Below, in pieces: positions 34,701 to 43,565 of a DNA stretch of 64,000 nucleotides. The notes below the pieces were generated by a model. It did not search any database. It was not told where the DNA came from and worked only from the letters and a program-made list of their open reading frames with translations. Position 1 is the first letter of the stretch; each line of letters begins with the position of its first letter. Made by a program: the position numbers and the translations under genes. The DNA is from Agrypnia vestita (Eukaryota > Arthropoda > Insecta > Trichoptera > Phryganeidae), in assembly GCA_016648135.1 (NCBI GenBank), contig JADDOH010023031.1, positions 40,814 to 104,813 on the forward strand, in the 5' to 3' direction.

Positions 34701-37700
34701 GCAGAAGAGTAACGAAATTGGACTAAATGCTGTGGAAATGAGATCACTTAGACTCATGTGACAAATACATTTATTTGTACGTACTCCAATCGGTATTACA
34801 CGCGAAAATATGGCACAAGTTCATAAATGTGATGTTTTACGCAGAGTTATGCGACACGAGCAATTTTTTGATATTAGCCACGATGAGGAATAAGGGCCTT
34901 CTAAGAAATTGATATCCGGAGCGCGCTGGTCTACGGAAAACTTAATTTTTTTTTATTTCTCGACTGCTAGCAACCTTCTTATTCTTAGATCAACCCTTGA
35001 CTAAATAAACCCAAAGTGACCGAGAGAGTCAGTTAATTTAACGACTTTGTAGAAAAAAGATAAGTCGGCCACTTCTTCTTCTTCTTCTTCATCAGTCATC
35101 ATATTTCCACTGCTGGATACAGGCCTCTTCCATCCTTCCTTGTTGTTTGCTAATTGTAGCCATTTCTTTTCCCCCACAGCAGCTATATCGTCAGCCCATC
35201 TCTTTTGAGATCTTCCGATGCCTCTTATTCTCCCGAGGTCTCCATTTCAAAACTCTGGGAGGCCATCTTGTAGCATCCTGCCTTGTAACATGTCCTGCCC
35301 ATTGCCATTTTAGCTTCGCTACACGATCCATGATATCCACTACTCTAGTTCTGCGCCTAATTTCGTCATTTCTAATTCCATCTCTTGGGATTACTCCAAG
35401 CATAGATCTCTCTATGGATCGTTGCGTGCATTTGAAATTTTCTACACTTTTCTTTGTAAGGGCCATCGTTTCCACTCCATACGTCATCACTGGCAGTATG
35501 CACAATTCAAAGGCTTTTCTTTTTAGGCTAATTGGGATCTTTTTGTTCTCGAAGATATGTTTGAGTTTGCCAAAAGCAGCCCAGCTCATTCCTATTCTTC
35601 TTGGTAATTTTGGCAATTGTCGGCCGCTTGTCTGGAACTAATTAAACTTGTATCGATTGTATCTACGTTCATAACCGTCCCATTTTACGTAAAATAGAAT
35701 AAGCATACAAATTAGGAAAGAGTGCAAAGCTGATCTTAGCGTAGTGAATAGAATTATAAAGGGGTTGCAATGAATGAGGAAGGAATGGTAAGAAAGATAT
35801 ATGACGCAAATGTTGACGCCTGGAGAATGAGACACTGGAATAATGTCAGTAATTTTGTGTCACTATGGGCCCAGTAAAAACAGAAGTAGGGCGTCTATGA
35901 ATGGACACAAAATTTCTAAATCATTAAGTAGGGCGTCTATGTATGGACACAAAATTTCGAAATCATTATTATTACTCAGCATACTACTCTTAATTATTTT
36001 TTTTAATTAGTGACAATGTGCAATCTTGCAATCTTAATCTATTCAGGAAGAACATTCTAGAACAAAAGAGCCTTGTATTAAAAACTTCTTTGCCCAAAAG
36101 CTGTATTGGCATTTATAGGCTGATACATTAGGGAAGCACACACTCTAGTGTCACATACCTTCAGAGTTCTTTTGGCAAATAGTTTTGTCATCAAAAACTT
36201 TGCACGTATTCTGAGTAATGAAAAACTGGCTGACTGTCATAATTTTATGTTCACTGTATAAAAGTTGTGATGGATGTAAAAAAACTGCAAATGCATATTT
36301 GCAGTGTATGTCCAGCCGATGTTTGTTTGCGATACGAGTTTTTATTATTCATTTATATCAGAATGTATATTCTAGACTCCATTTTTTTTCGGGCAATAAC
36401 GTAGATAGAACCTTTGTTCTTATATAAAAGTAATAAACTGAATATTACTTACAATAATTAAGAAAATATGAGAATTAATTGACAGGCCGCGGCCAAAAAA
36501 ATCATTTTTAGTGTCCTATTTTATGTTATTTTATCATTTATATGTAAGTATAATATGTTTTTATACATATAAAGTAAACTTCATTATCTAGAATCCTTAC
36601 TAAGGAAATTAATAAATATTCAATATTAATAAAGTTATAATGTTACAAATTTGCAAGAAATTTAAAAACGCTTTTTATTTATATAAATTATTTTAAATGG
36701 TATATTCTATTTATTCCCGTATTTTGAGGCTTTACTCACTAAACAAAAGTTAGTTTTTTAAATAAAAACACCTTAATTATTATTTAAAAATAAAATTTCC
36801 AAAGTATGAAATGTACCAATAAGTGACGTAATTATAAAACAGAATGCCGTCGGTAGTGTAAAAACCCACATTTTCATAAAAAATTGCCGAAATATGCGTT
36901 TGCAGTGAATTTGCCGCCTTAAGATTAATTTTTGCACATTATTTAAAGTCTCTAGAGTGTAAAGCCCTATCGCCGAGCAGAGAGAATTTCATACATTGAC
37001 CCTACGCTACGTATCGTTGTCGCTCGTGCACAATTATGTTGCTGTCACGCTCATTCGCTGTGCCTATGCGAGCGCGACAAGTATACGTAGCATAGGGTCA
37101 ATATACGAAATTCTCTCTATTCGACAACCGGGCTTTAGTAGTTTCTCCAGCAAATAATATTGTAAGATAGTAATTATTCAATAGTATAATATACATAGTA
37201 GTGAGTTTTTTACATATATAGTAAGTTTATATATACATATGTAATGAGTTTTCTTATCGCTTTTTTTTCCCCTGGTATGTCCTCAGATTCGGAGAGCAGG
37301 TCTGGGCAGCGCTGCGGGCGGGGGCGGACGGGCTCTGAGTGACGCGCTGCGGCGATCCATCTCGGAGTTCAGTCGGGAGGGTAGCACCGACTATGACCTG
37401 GTGTTCGCCTCGGACTTCAGCAAGGAAGAGCGCGCCGAAATGCACAAGATGGCGCTGCGCTGCGGACTCAAGTCCAAGAGCTATGGCAAGGACGATGATA
37501 GGTGACTAAATTTCAATTATCGAGAGCTTTTACTGCTGACATAGTGATTTATTGAATATTATCCAATTGTGTTCGTGATTTTCATGACCTCCCGCCCTCT
37601 TGACTATTCTCTGCCAGCTTTCCCGGCATCCGGAAGATCTTAGCGCTGTCACCAGGGAATGGTCTGGTCCTTTTTCCACTTGGTCGGTCCAATGAATGGA

Positions 37701-40513
37701 GGATCTTCCTCTTTGAACCTCGACACGGTCCACTGCAACAAACTTCTCCAGAATATTTTCTTCTGGCAAGATGTCCAAACAACTGGAAGATTCGTCTCAC
37801 ACAACTGGTTGAGAGTATCCTCGATATCCTATATATGTTGTAGTATGGAGACATTTGTGCGTCTCACTGTCCATGGTATACGGAACATGCAAACACAACT
37901 CTCGCCTCATCCACATTCATACAAGTTCGACGATTGTTGAGGCTCTTGACAGGACCATCCTGCAATATAATCATATTTGATCGTCTGCCAACTCCAGCCG
38001 TGAACACTAATTTTTCTGTCATTCTCAATGTCACTCGCATCTTCTTCGAGGCCTTCTTTGCTGGTTGTGTGACATGTGTGGGCGTACCTCGGAGGAGGCA
38101 ACATAGTCAGGCGATCTTCAAGTTTGTGTTTACTGGGGTATTATGCCGTGTTGTTACGACCTTTCGGGCCGACGTTTCGTATCCCATTGCAGGGTCCATC
38201 ATCAGGACTGATGTGTTGTCTTGAATGTTGGTGTTGTGGTTAAGTATCGGCTTGCAATACCGTGCCGAAGTCATGATGTGTTTGTATTGTGTTGTATGTA
38301 TGATTCATCTGTTGTCTGATCACTATCTCTGCGGAGTCTGCGACGAGAATGACTTTGAAGCGCCGGATACCAAGATTTTTTTAATTTGAGACCATCATCT
38401 CTATTAATGTTTATCGGATGCTTGTAGATTTCTAGTGCTTCCTTGATAAGACGCGCATGGTGACTCTTAGGCTTTCCAAGGATTTTCGGTTCGAATGCAA
38501 AATGATGGCCGGTATCCAGAAAATGCTCAGCCAGTGCTGATTTTTCTGGATGACCGAGTTTGCATGCCCGTTTGTGCTCGTTGACCCTTTTGGAAATGGT
38601 ACGCGCCGTTTGCCCCACGTATACTTTATCGCAGTCTTGACAATCGAGTCTATACACACCGTCCGTTTCTAAGCGATCTCGATCCTTTGCTGATCTCAAC
38701 ATATCTTTAATTTAATCTGTCTGTTCTCAATATGTACATTCCTTAACACAATCAAATTTTGCGCAGTTACTCTGTAGGATCCTGTGCGAAACACAGGTAT
38801 CATTCCCCCTCTCCCTGACCAATCCACTGCCTACACGAAACCTACTGTGTTTTCTATTGAAGTGTAAAAAGCAAAGCCAGCAATATCCACTTCAACCAAT
38901 CGACCCCCAAGAATGTGTCACATGACAAAATGGCCGCTTCATAATAATGAATTTAGAGTTGATGTCGATATTAGACCGAAAAATCATAGCAAAGACAGCA
39001 ATATCCATATTTAAATATTTATTTATGCACGTGTATAAAAGAAAAACTGAGGTAGCAATTGTTTTTAAAAACTTATTTCCAATGAGATGCAAGTTTTACA
39101 GATTCCAGAGAAATTTTCTCGATTGACCGGTTATCTCAGAAAGAAACACCTCAGGACACTGTAGCCTTTGCCTTTATACCCCTCATACAGTGTTTTATTC
39201 AATTAATGTTATGTGTAAATTTTTTATTTACATAATTGATTTTTTTTTGTGGTTGTTAATTTTGATTGGTTTCTTGATACTGTTTAAACAAAAGGATTTT
39301 TTTTTTTACTAATATTTTTAATAGTTCTATATACCGTGCGCATACAAACAGATAAAAAGATTACAATGAGCCAACGGATGGTACGGATTCCGTTGGAGAC
39401 ACTGAAAGTCGTCCTATAAAATTTAAAATTAAATTATATAAAGGTATATTGTATCAATCATATTCTTAGGAATATTTTTGAGTTGTGAACCGAATCATAT
39501 AAGATTCGGTCCACAACTGTGATATAGAAGTGCTTTGGTTTACGAACATGTTTACAGAACAAATCAACGTAAACTAAGACGTCTACAAAAAATCAATTTT
39601 ACATTTTTTTATATTTAATTTTGAAGTTGGTAAGAAGTAAAGATATGTTGAGATCAGCAAAGGATCGAGATCGCTTAGAAACGGACGGTGTGTATAGACT
39701 CGATTGTCAAGACTGCGATAAAGTATACGTGGGGCAAACGGCGCGTACCATTTCCAAAAGGGTCAACGAGCACAAACGGGCATGCAAACTCGGTCATCCA
39801 GAAAAATCAGCACTGGCTGAGCATTTTCTGGATACCGGCCATCATTTTGCATTCGAACCGAAAATCCTTGGAAAGCCTAAGAGTCACCATGCGCGTCTTA
39901 TCAAGGAAGCACTAGAAATCTACAAGCATCCGATAAACATTAATAGAGATGATGGTCTCAAATTAAAAACATCTTGGTATCCGGCGCTTCAAAGTCATTC
40001 TCGTCGCAGACTCCGCAGAGATAGTGATCAGACAACAGATGAATCATACATACAACACAATACAAACACATCATGACTTCGGCACGGTATTGCAAGCCGA
40101 TACTTAACCACAACACCAACATTCAAGACAACAAACACATCAGTCCTGATGATGGACCCTGCAATGGGATACGAAACGTCGGCCCGAAAGGTCGTAACAA
40201 CACGGCATAATACCCCAGTAAACACAAACTTGAAGATTCTGAGTGGCCGTGAAAACCTAAGAACATTCATAGTCAGGCGATCTTCAGTGTGGCCGCGATA
40301 TCTGGTTGGTCGTACAAGACTTGCCTTTCACATTTTCCTACACAGGCTCGGGAGCATGAATTAAAAATGTTTTTTAAAAATGCGTTTCTCTTCCGCAGGT
40401 ACCTGGTCATCAGCAAGCCAGTGGTGGTGTCCGACCTCGTCAGATCACTCCTGGCTTCTGGGGGAAGCAATGACAAATACACCCTGATTCCTCCGTCCAT
40501 TAAGAGGACATAA
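28489..40513 (+). CDS. NKRF: NKRF-like protein (XTBD, dsRBM, G-patch, R3H), six exons
   Basis: Exons 28489-28704, 31454-31922, 33633-33945, 34531-34618, 37287-37501 and 40399-40513 total 1416 nt (471 aa). All introns are GT-AG and phases match. Residues about 20-72 form an XTBD (IRWKGEF, FTNIEFLGCRYPLQVM), the XRN2-binding fold. Residues about 229-290 are a dsRNA-binding motif (WNCRVVVNGQ, SQKEAKEAAAKAAWDVL). Residues 333-375 are a G-patch (MKMMGWSGGALGSASDGISE), and about 383-445 an R3H domain with R411-x3-H415. The order matches vertebrate NKRF but the protein is shorter, with a Lys/Arg-rich linker after XTBD. The known role of the family is to bridge XRN2 and the helicase DHX15 in nucleolar pre-rRNA processing and transcription control; here that is inferred by homology. 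Most introns are packed with TEs. Confidence 0.92.
28927..29478. mobile_element. hAT-like MITE (GTAGT/ACTAC-rich), copy 1, perfect 8-bp TSD
   Basis: 552 bp in intron 1 of the NKRF-like gene. Termini TAGTGATGGG and, inverted, TAGCGAAGGG. Flanked by identical TTCACCAG (28919-28926 and 29479-29486). The interior is full of CACTACAAA/TTTGTAGTG-type palindromic units. No ORF. The 8-bp duplication and TAGNG ends define it as hAT-derived. Confidence 0.85.
29800..31137 (-). pseudogene. Retroelement gag-like (ORF1) relic, DIRS-type suspected
   Basis: Broken minus-strand frames read an Arg/Ser-rich start (SSRGIDQNIVKLRRRSK), then FNSAEWSDVRYAKS. After a frameshift near 30513 come TAVNASSTAATERLLAAAAH, LVEKVENIFGGQSDF and LLQIVCGKRAEVIESRRTRF. 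The end is basic with Gly and Pro (GGTFRGPFRTQRADPGRNPW). The helical capsid-like middle and basic tail suit an ORF1/gag; the resemblance to DIRS elements is from memory. No polymerase or recombinase is attached. It lies in intron 1 of the NKRF-like gene, antisense. Confidence 0.4.
31454..31922 (+). CDS. NKRF: NKRF-like exon 2 (linker)
   Basis: Begins after TTTTTTAG with VAADHREKKKKKLQRTF, a basic, nuclear-localisation-like segment, and ends TKLY-G at the GTAAGG donor (phase 1). Confidence 0.88.
32121..32657. mobile_element. Composite Penelope-like insertion 1, inverted arms, 12-bp TSD
   Basis: Identical AACAATACTATG flanks at 32121-32132 and 32646-32657. From 32133 to about 32534 lies the antisense 3' end of the same element as 38121-38714 (decayed GIY-YIG ORF and terminal region). 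From about 32535 to 32645 the element reads in the opposite sense and ends ...CACAAACTTGAA. The left end carries the full terminus (AATGCTCTTAGG...), the right end the short terminus. It lies in intron 2 of the NKRF-like gene. Confidence 0.75.
32702..32755 (+). ncRNA. Hammerhead-ribozyme-like motif
   Basis: CTGACGA at 32702-32708 fits the CUGANGA core. A perfect 6-bp stem follows (GAGACG 32710-32715 with CGTCTC 32720-32725, loop GGTA), then GAAA at 32726-32729. There is one extra A between the core and the stem. Stem III and stem I are weak or unclear by eye. Such motifs occur in Penelope-like and other retroelements; activity is unproven. Confidence 0.4.
33160..33510. mobile_element. Foldback element of the ACAAGTCAAATAAA family
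   Basis: CACTTTGGGTGAAATGTTGA at the left and its inverse (GGACATTTCACCCAAAGTG) at the right. Inside, TTCGCTTTGATACAAGTCAAA faces its inverse TTTGACTTGTATTAAAGCGAA. The arms are about 150 bp each. Intron 2 of the NKRF-like gene. Confidence 0.65.
33633..33945 (+). CDS. NKRF: NKRF-like exon 3 (dsRNA-binding motif)
   Basis: After TTTTCAG. Starts GSCQTCKETITTECEMMEP and holds the dsRBM with its Ala/Lys-rich C-terminal helix. Ends at CCAG before GTATTG (phase 2). It is strikingly GC-rich against the AT-rich introns. Confidence 0.9.
34060..34245. mobile_element. Half copy of the ACAAGTCAAATAAA foldback family
   Basis: Contains TCGACTTGTATTAAAGTGAA, a poly-A tract and ATTTCACCCAAAGTGCGG, matching the right arm of the element at 33160-33510. 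Intron 3 of the NKRF-like gene. Confidence 0.55.
34274..34456 (-). mobile_element. Possible short LTR-like unit
   Basis: On the minus strand it starts TGTAGTGAAATC and ends CCCGATCACA. An AATAAA (CAGAATAAACC) lies about 60 bases before the end. No convincing target duplication and no TATA box. Intron 3 of the NKRF-like gene. Confidence 0.25.
34531..34618 (+). CDS. NKRF: NKRF-like exon 4 (G-patch)
   Basis: After TTTCAG. Completes an Arg codon, then IMKMMGWSGGALGSASDGIS; the exon ends with CAG at a GTGATA donor (phase 0). It has the G-patch GW and G-x3-G-x3-GI spacing. Confidence 0.88.
35085..35640 (-). mobile_element. Non-LTR retrotransposon 3' end (RTE-like tail)
   Basis: An uninterrupted 141-codon frame (35616-35191) reads RRIGMSWAAFGKLKHIFENK, CILPVMTYGVETMALTKKS and WQWAGHVTRQDATRWPPRV. 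A broken continuation runs to a (CTT)n microsatellite at about 35085-35100, which marks the 3' end. It is better preserved than the copy at 7257-7870. Intron 4 of the NKRF-like gene, antisense. Confidence 0.7.
35690..35835 (+). mobile_element. LINE family A fragment
   Basis: Contains GCAAAGCTGATC and AATGAATGAGGAAGGAATGG, which match the inverse of 43800-43900. Intron 4 of the NKRF-like gene. Confidence 0.5.
35885..35970. repeat. Two-copy tandem repeat, about 42 bp
   Basis: AGTAGGGCGTCTATG followed by A or T, then ATGGACACAAAATTTC, occurs twice head to tail. Confidence 0.75.
35971..36960. other. NKRF-like intron 4, AT-rich, nothing recognised
   Basis: Short AT-rich ORFs only; no TE terminus or RNA gene seen. 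Confidence 0.45.
36961..37137. mobile_element. MITE with TA flanks and AAGCCC...GGGCTT ends
   Basis: The outer AAGCCC/GGGCTT is inverted. Inside, AGAGAATTTCATACATTGACC faces its inverse around 37080-37125 (GGGTCAATATACGAAATTCTC). TA flanks both sides, so a Tc1/mariner-type MITE is likely. Intron 4 of the NKRF-like gene. Confidence 0.6.
37287..37501 (+). CDS. NKRF: NKRF-like exon 5 (R3H)
   Basis: After CCTCAG. Reads IRRAGLGSAAGGGGRALSDA, then SRREF-like helix residues and DYDLVFASDFSKEERAEMHK. Ends DDD plus AG at GTGACT (phase 2). It carries the R-x3-H core. Confidence 0.9.
37540..38100 (-). mobile_element. Two LINE tail fragments side by side
   Basis: 37550-37860 reads QLFGHLARRKYSGEVCC and LHSLDRPSGKRTRP, a LINE post-RT tail. 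37880-38100 reads DGPVKSLNNRRTCMNVDEAR, matching the DGPFRSLNNRQACMR tail of family A at 43566-43820. Intron 5 of the NKRF-like gene, antisense. Confidence 0.55.
38271..38702 (-). CDS. GIY-YIG endonuclease domain of a Penelope-like element (left arm)
   Basis: 143 codons from the ATG at 38702: GVYRLDCQDC, then KVYVGQTARTISKRVNEHKR with the Y, R and H expected of GIY-YIG nucleases, then a His/Arg-rich tail. In Penelope-like elements this domain follows the RT and nicks target DNA. The RT is absent, so the copy is 5' truncated and cannot mobilise itself. It differs from the right-arm copy at one residue (Lys for Thr after DGLKLK). Confidence 0.8.
   Translation of the reverse strand: MLRSAKDRDRLETDGVYRLDCQDCDKVYVGQTARTISKRVNEHKRACKLGHPEKSALAEHFLDTGHHFAFEPKILGKPKSHHARLIKEALEIYKHPININRDDGLKLKKSWYPALQSHSRRRLRRDSDQTTDESYIQHNTNTS
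38715..39602. repeat. Spacer copy of an 0.89-kb repeat (partner 41509-42382)
   Basis: Begins ATCTGTCTGTTCTCAATATG and ends AAAAAATCAATTTTAC, the same limits as the partner. The copies are about 99% alike by eye apart from a 14-base segment (after CATAATAATG) missing from the partner and length changes in a T run. Its edges abut the two Penelope arms. Confidence 0.85.
39645..40076 (+). CDS. GIY-YIG endonuclease domain of a Penelope-like element (right arm)
   Basis: 143 codons, near-identical to the left arm: GVYRLDCQDC, VYVGQTARTISKRVNEH, LGKPKSHHARLIKEALEIY. The frame is open a little upstream (to 39621) but no RT sequence is present before the spacer begins at 39602. Confidence 0.8.
   Translation: MLRSAKDRDRLETDGVYRLDCQDCDKVYVGQTARTISKRVNEHKRACKLGHPEKSALAEHFLDTGHHFAFEPKILGKPKSHHARLIKEALEIYKHPININRDDGLKLKTSWYPALQSHSRRRLRRDSDQTTDESYIQHNTNTS
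40130..40205 (+). ncRNA. Hammerhead-ribozyme-like motif in the Penelope terminus
   Basis: CTGATGA (40146-40152) and GAAA (40173-40176) bracket a short stem-loop. After GAAAC, CGGCC and GGTCG can pair around a CGAAA loop. The same core is kept in the inverse at 38155-38215 and in the copies near 32215-32250, 32555-32600 and 62600-62640; in some of these stem II reads GGA...TCC. Hammerheads are known in the terminal repeats of Penelope-like elements. One extra base next to the core and an imperfect stem III make activity uncertain. Confidence 0.5.
40399..40513 (+). CDS. NKRF: NKRF-like exon 6 (C-terminus)
   Basis: After TTCCGCAG. Reads YLVISKPVVVSDLVRSLLAS and ends IPPSIKRT before TAA at 40511-40513. 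It completes the R3H-adjacent fold as in other NKRF proteins. Confidence 0.88.
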
Positions 40514-40593
40514 TCTAACCTATTCTGAAAATAACTATTTACCCAACAAAATTACACTCAAAAGTAGACAAGCTGTAGATTTAGGATGATCAG

Positions 40594-40860
40594 TGATTAC
40601 TATCCCAACACTCAAAAATATACAGAATGTATTTATGTATGCCCGTGTTAATTAATTATTAACTTAATTAATTTATATTTACGACTTTTGCAATTTTAGA
40701 TGAGACGTCAATCTACCTGGTCTAATTAGTGTGATTTGTTGAGTAAAGTGAATGTGGATTATAAGGGATTATTAAAAACTTGTCATTAACCCAGGACAGG
40801 AAGCAGAAATTCACTTCACTTTTCAACACCCAACAGTTGTGCAGTAATGGCATATAAATC
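40594..40860. repeat. NKRF-like 3' flank with a diverged copy at about 62920-63230
   Basis: Begins 80 bases after the stop codon, so probably 3' UTR. Shared blocks include ACTCAAAAATA, ACGACTTTTGCA, TTTTAGATGAGAC, CCTGGTCTAATTAGTGTGAT (CATGGTCCAATTAGTGTGAT in the copy) and GAAGCAGAAATT, in the same order. Confidence 0.65.
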
Positions 40861-41040
40861 ATTTTAAATTAAATTGGCACACTAATATTTATTTATTTAA
40901 TATTCACGGAAGACCAACAGCACAACAAAGAAGCATAGAAAACATTGATATAATATAGATGGCCAATTACAGGTCTCCACATTTAGATATCTTGTTAAAA
41001 TCATTTTGTTTCACATACATCTACTGATTTCTTCATCCAA

Positions 41041-41125
41041 AGAGTTCAAATATCGAAGCAAAGTCAATATTTTCATCCAAAGAGTTCAAATATTGAAGCA
41101 AAGCCAATATTTTCATCCCAATAAT
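41041..41125. repeat. Two-copy tandem repeat, 42 bp
   Basis: TCATCCAAAGAGTTCAAATAT followed by YGAAGCAAAGYCAATATTT occurs twice head to tail, 0.5 kb after the NKRF-like stop. Confidence 0.8.
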
Positions 41126-41508
41126 AGAAATATTGACATTTGACAGACTGATGTCTTGACGTTTGCCTATTTTTGAGTGTAAGGGTAACAATCACCAAAT
41201 ATTATTATTTTCAGAATAGATCAGGATATCCCATCCACACTTCACGAAAGGGGTAGTTAATAAGTGTGGTGTGCAGATAGCGGCGTTCTTGTTTTTATAA
41301 ATATCAACCTAGTCTTATATAATGTTAAGTCATGAACAGTGTCAATTAAGCGATGACGCAGCTGACATTTTTGAAATGATAAAGATGGTGTGCGGTAAGC
41401 GGCCTCCTTGTTTATGAGACGTTTGAACCACAATATTTTTCATGTCAAACATTTTCCATTGTAATATAATTTTATGTATGACAACTGTATATATAAAACT
41501 GAATACAT

Positions 41509-42382
41509 ATCTGTCTGTTCTCAATATGTACATTCCTTAACACAATCAAATTTTGCGCAATTACTCTGTAGGATCCTGTGCGAAACACAGGTATCATTCC
41601 CCCTCTCCCTGACCAATCCACTGCCTACACGAAACCTACTGTGTTTTCTATTGAAGTGTAAAAAGCAAAGCCAGCAATATCCACTTCAACCAATCGACCC
41701 CCAAGAATGTGTCACATGACAAAATGGCCGCTTCATAATAATGTCGATATTAGACCGAAAAATCATAGCAAAGACAGCAATATCCATATTTAAATATTTA
41801 TTTATGCACGTGTATAAAAGAAAAACTGAGGTAGCAATTGTTTTTAAAAACTTATTTCCAATGAGATGCAAGTTTTACAGATTCCAGAGAAATTTTCTCG
41901 ATTGACCGGTTATCTCAGAAAGAAACACCTCAGGACACTGTAGCCTTTGTCTTTATACCCCTCATACAGTGTTTTATTCAATTAATGTTATGTGTAAATT
42001 TTTTATTTACATAATTGATTTTTTTCTGTGGTTGTTAATTTTGATTGGTTTCTTGATACTGTTTAAACAAAAGGATTTTTTTTTTTTACTAATATTTTTA
42101 ATAGTTCTATATACCGTGCGCATACAAACAGATAAAAAGATTACAATGAGCCAACGGATGGTACGGATTCCGTTGGAGACACTGAAAGTCGTCCTATAAA
42201 ATTTAAAATTAAATTATATAAAGGTATATTGTACCAATCATATTCTTAGGAATATTTTTGAGTTGAGAACCGAATCATATAAGATTCGGTCCACAACTGT
42301 GATATAGAAGTGCTTTGGTTTACGAACATGTTTACAGAACAAATCAACGTAAACTAAGACGTCTACAAAAAATCAATTTTAC
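41509..42382. repeat. Second copy of the 0.89-kb repeat (partner 38715-39602)
   Basis: Same limits and orientation as the spacer copy, with no Penelope sequence at either edge. It carries a short frame with EPTDGTDSVGDTESRP at about 42145-42195, also present in the partner (39385-39435); no known domain. Confidence 0.85.
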
Positions 42383-42863
42383 GTGAGAGCTGTTTGAAGT
42401 TTGGCTCTACGTACACAGTGAGCGCATATGTGTGATTTTACGTTAGGTTTTTTTTTGAACGATGTAAAAACATTTTTTTTTATAATATTTTACTTTTTGC
42501 AGGGTCCGTCGAAATAATGCTCGCACTACTAAAGAAAAACTAAAGAAATTACAATACACAAACCTTTTAAACACCATATTACTAATTTTATAAAAATATC
42601 AGGCAGAAGGTATGCTGAAGAAGTGATTTGCCCTTGACCTCTGAAATGGCAAAATCTGCTTTATATAATTTCAAGTATACTCTAATATAATATTTATTTT
42701 TGTATCTACTTAAATTGTTATCTTAATTTTATATGTATATTTTCTTTTCTTTTGGATTTATGTATTCTTATGATTGTATATATTACTAAATTTTATTATG
42801 CTTTCATTTTTACGTTTATACTTTACTTTGTTATTTGTTACTATTACATAACTATCAAATGAT

Positions 42864-42902
42864 AATAACTGCCACACTGTTTTACCTAGTGTGGCAGTTA
42901 TT
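42864..42902. other. Perfect 15-bp stem hairpin
   Basis: AATAACTGCCACACT (42864-42878) and its exact inverse AGTGTGGCAGTTATT (42888-42902) enclose a 9-base loop. It stands alone in AT-rich DNA. Confidence 0.8.
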
Positions 42903-43565
42903 AGTAACTTATATTAACAAATGTAAAATAAACAATAAAATAAACAGATAAATCACTCCAAACCAGCAAGTTAGTTCTATTTTCATAGCACAAGCTTTTA
43001 GGTTAGTTTGAAAATGGTAAGAATGTTGATGTGACACGTTTTCCGTGTTCGCATCTCTATTAATAAAAAATCCATGAGTACACTGTAATTGATTCCTTAG
43101 CCACCTGCTTGTCTCGGTACAAATTACTTGACTTCTGCGGAGATACTTTAAAGCAATCATGTCCAAAATTATAGACGATCACACATATAAAATCTTGTAT
43201 GTATTTAAACAATTTTGAAAGATCACGATAAATATTAACAAAAAAATTTTCATGTTGCCTGTTTATTTATCTATAACAAACAATTAATGTCTTTGTAAAC
43301 TTGTAGAAAATAATGTAATTATATTGACGGCTAACAGGCAAAAAGAGATAACTGCCATGTGATAAACTTGACAGTAGATGTTCAGAGTGAAAAAAAAAAA
43401 TTGTATTTTTTTTTTATTGCTTGTAATGACTAAAGGCTATTATTTTTAAATTTTCAAGATTTCGGAAGCAATAAAAAAAAATTACAATCTTTTTCATCTT
43501 TTTTTAATTTTGAACCTCTCTCCTGTAAAGTTTTTTAAATCAACTTGATTAACTAAATAACTAAC

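Larger units (their letters stand above)
38102..40286. mobile_element. Composite Penelope-like insertion 2: inverted arms around a 0.89-kb spacer, 19-bp TSD
   Basis: Identical 19-mers beginning CATAGTCAGGCGATC flank the unit (38102-38120 and 40268-40286). Left arm 38121-38714 is antisense and right arm about 39603-40267 is sense; both contain the same GIY-YIG ORF with one amino-acid difference. The left end stops at the short terminus (AGTTTGTGTTTACTGG); the right end has an extra terminal tail of about 35 bases (...GGCCGTGAAAACCTAAG). The spacer 38715-39602 is repeated at 41509-42382. Intron 5 of the NKRF-like gene. Confidence 0.8.

Noticed and set aside
41686..41871. Minus-strand ORF with a hydrophobic TSVFLLYTC stretch in both 0.89-kb repeats
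   Set aside because: It is duplicated only because the DNA is; the frame is short, AT-rich, without a domain, and altered by the 14-base indel.
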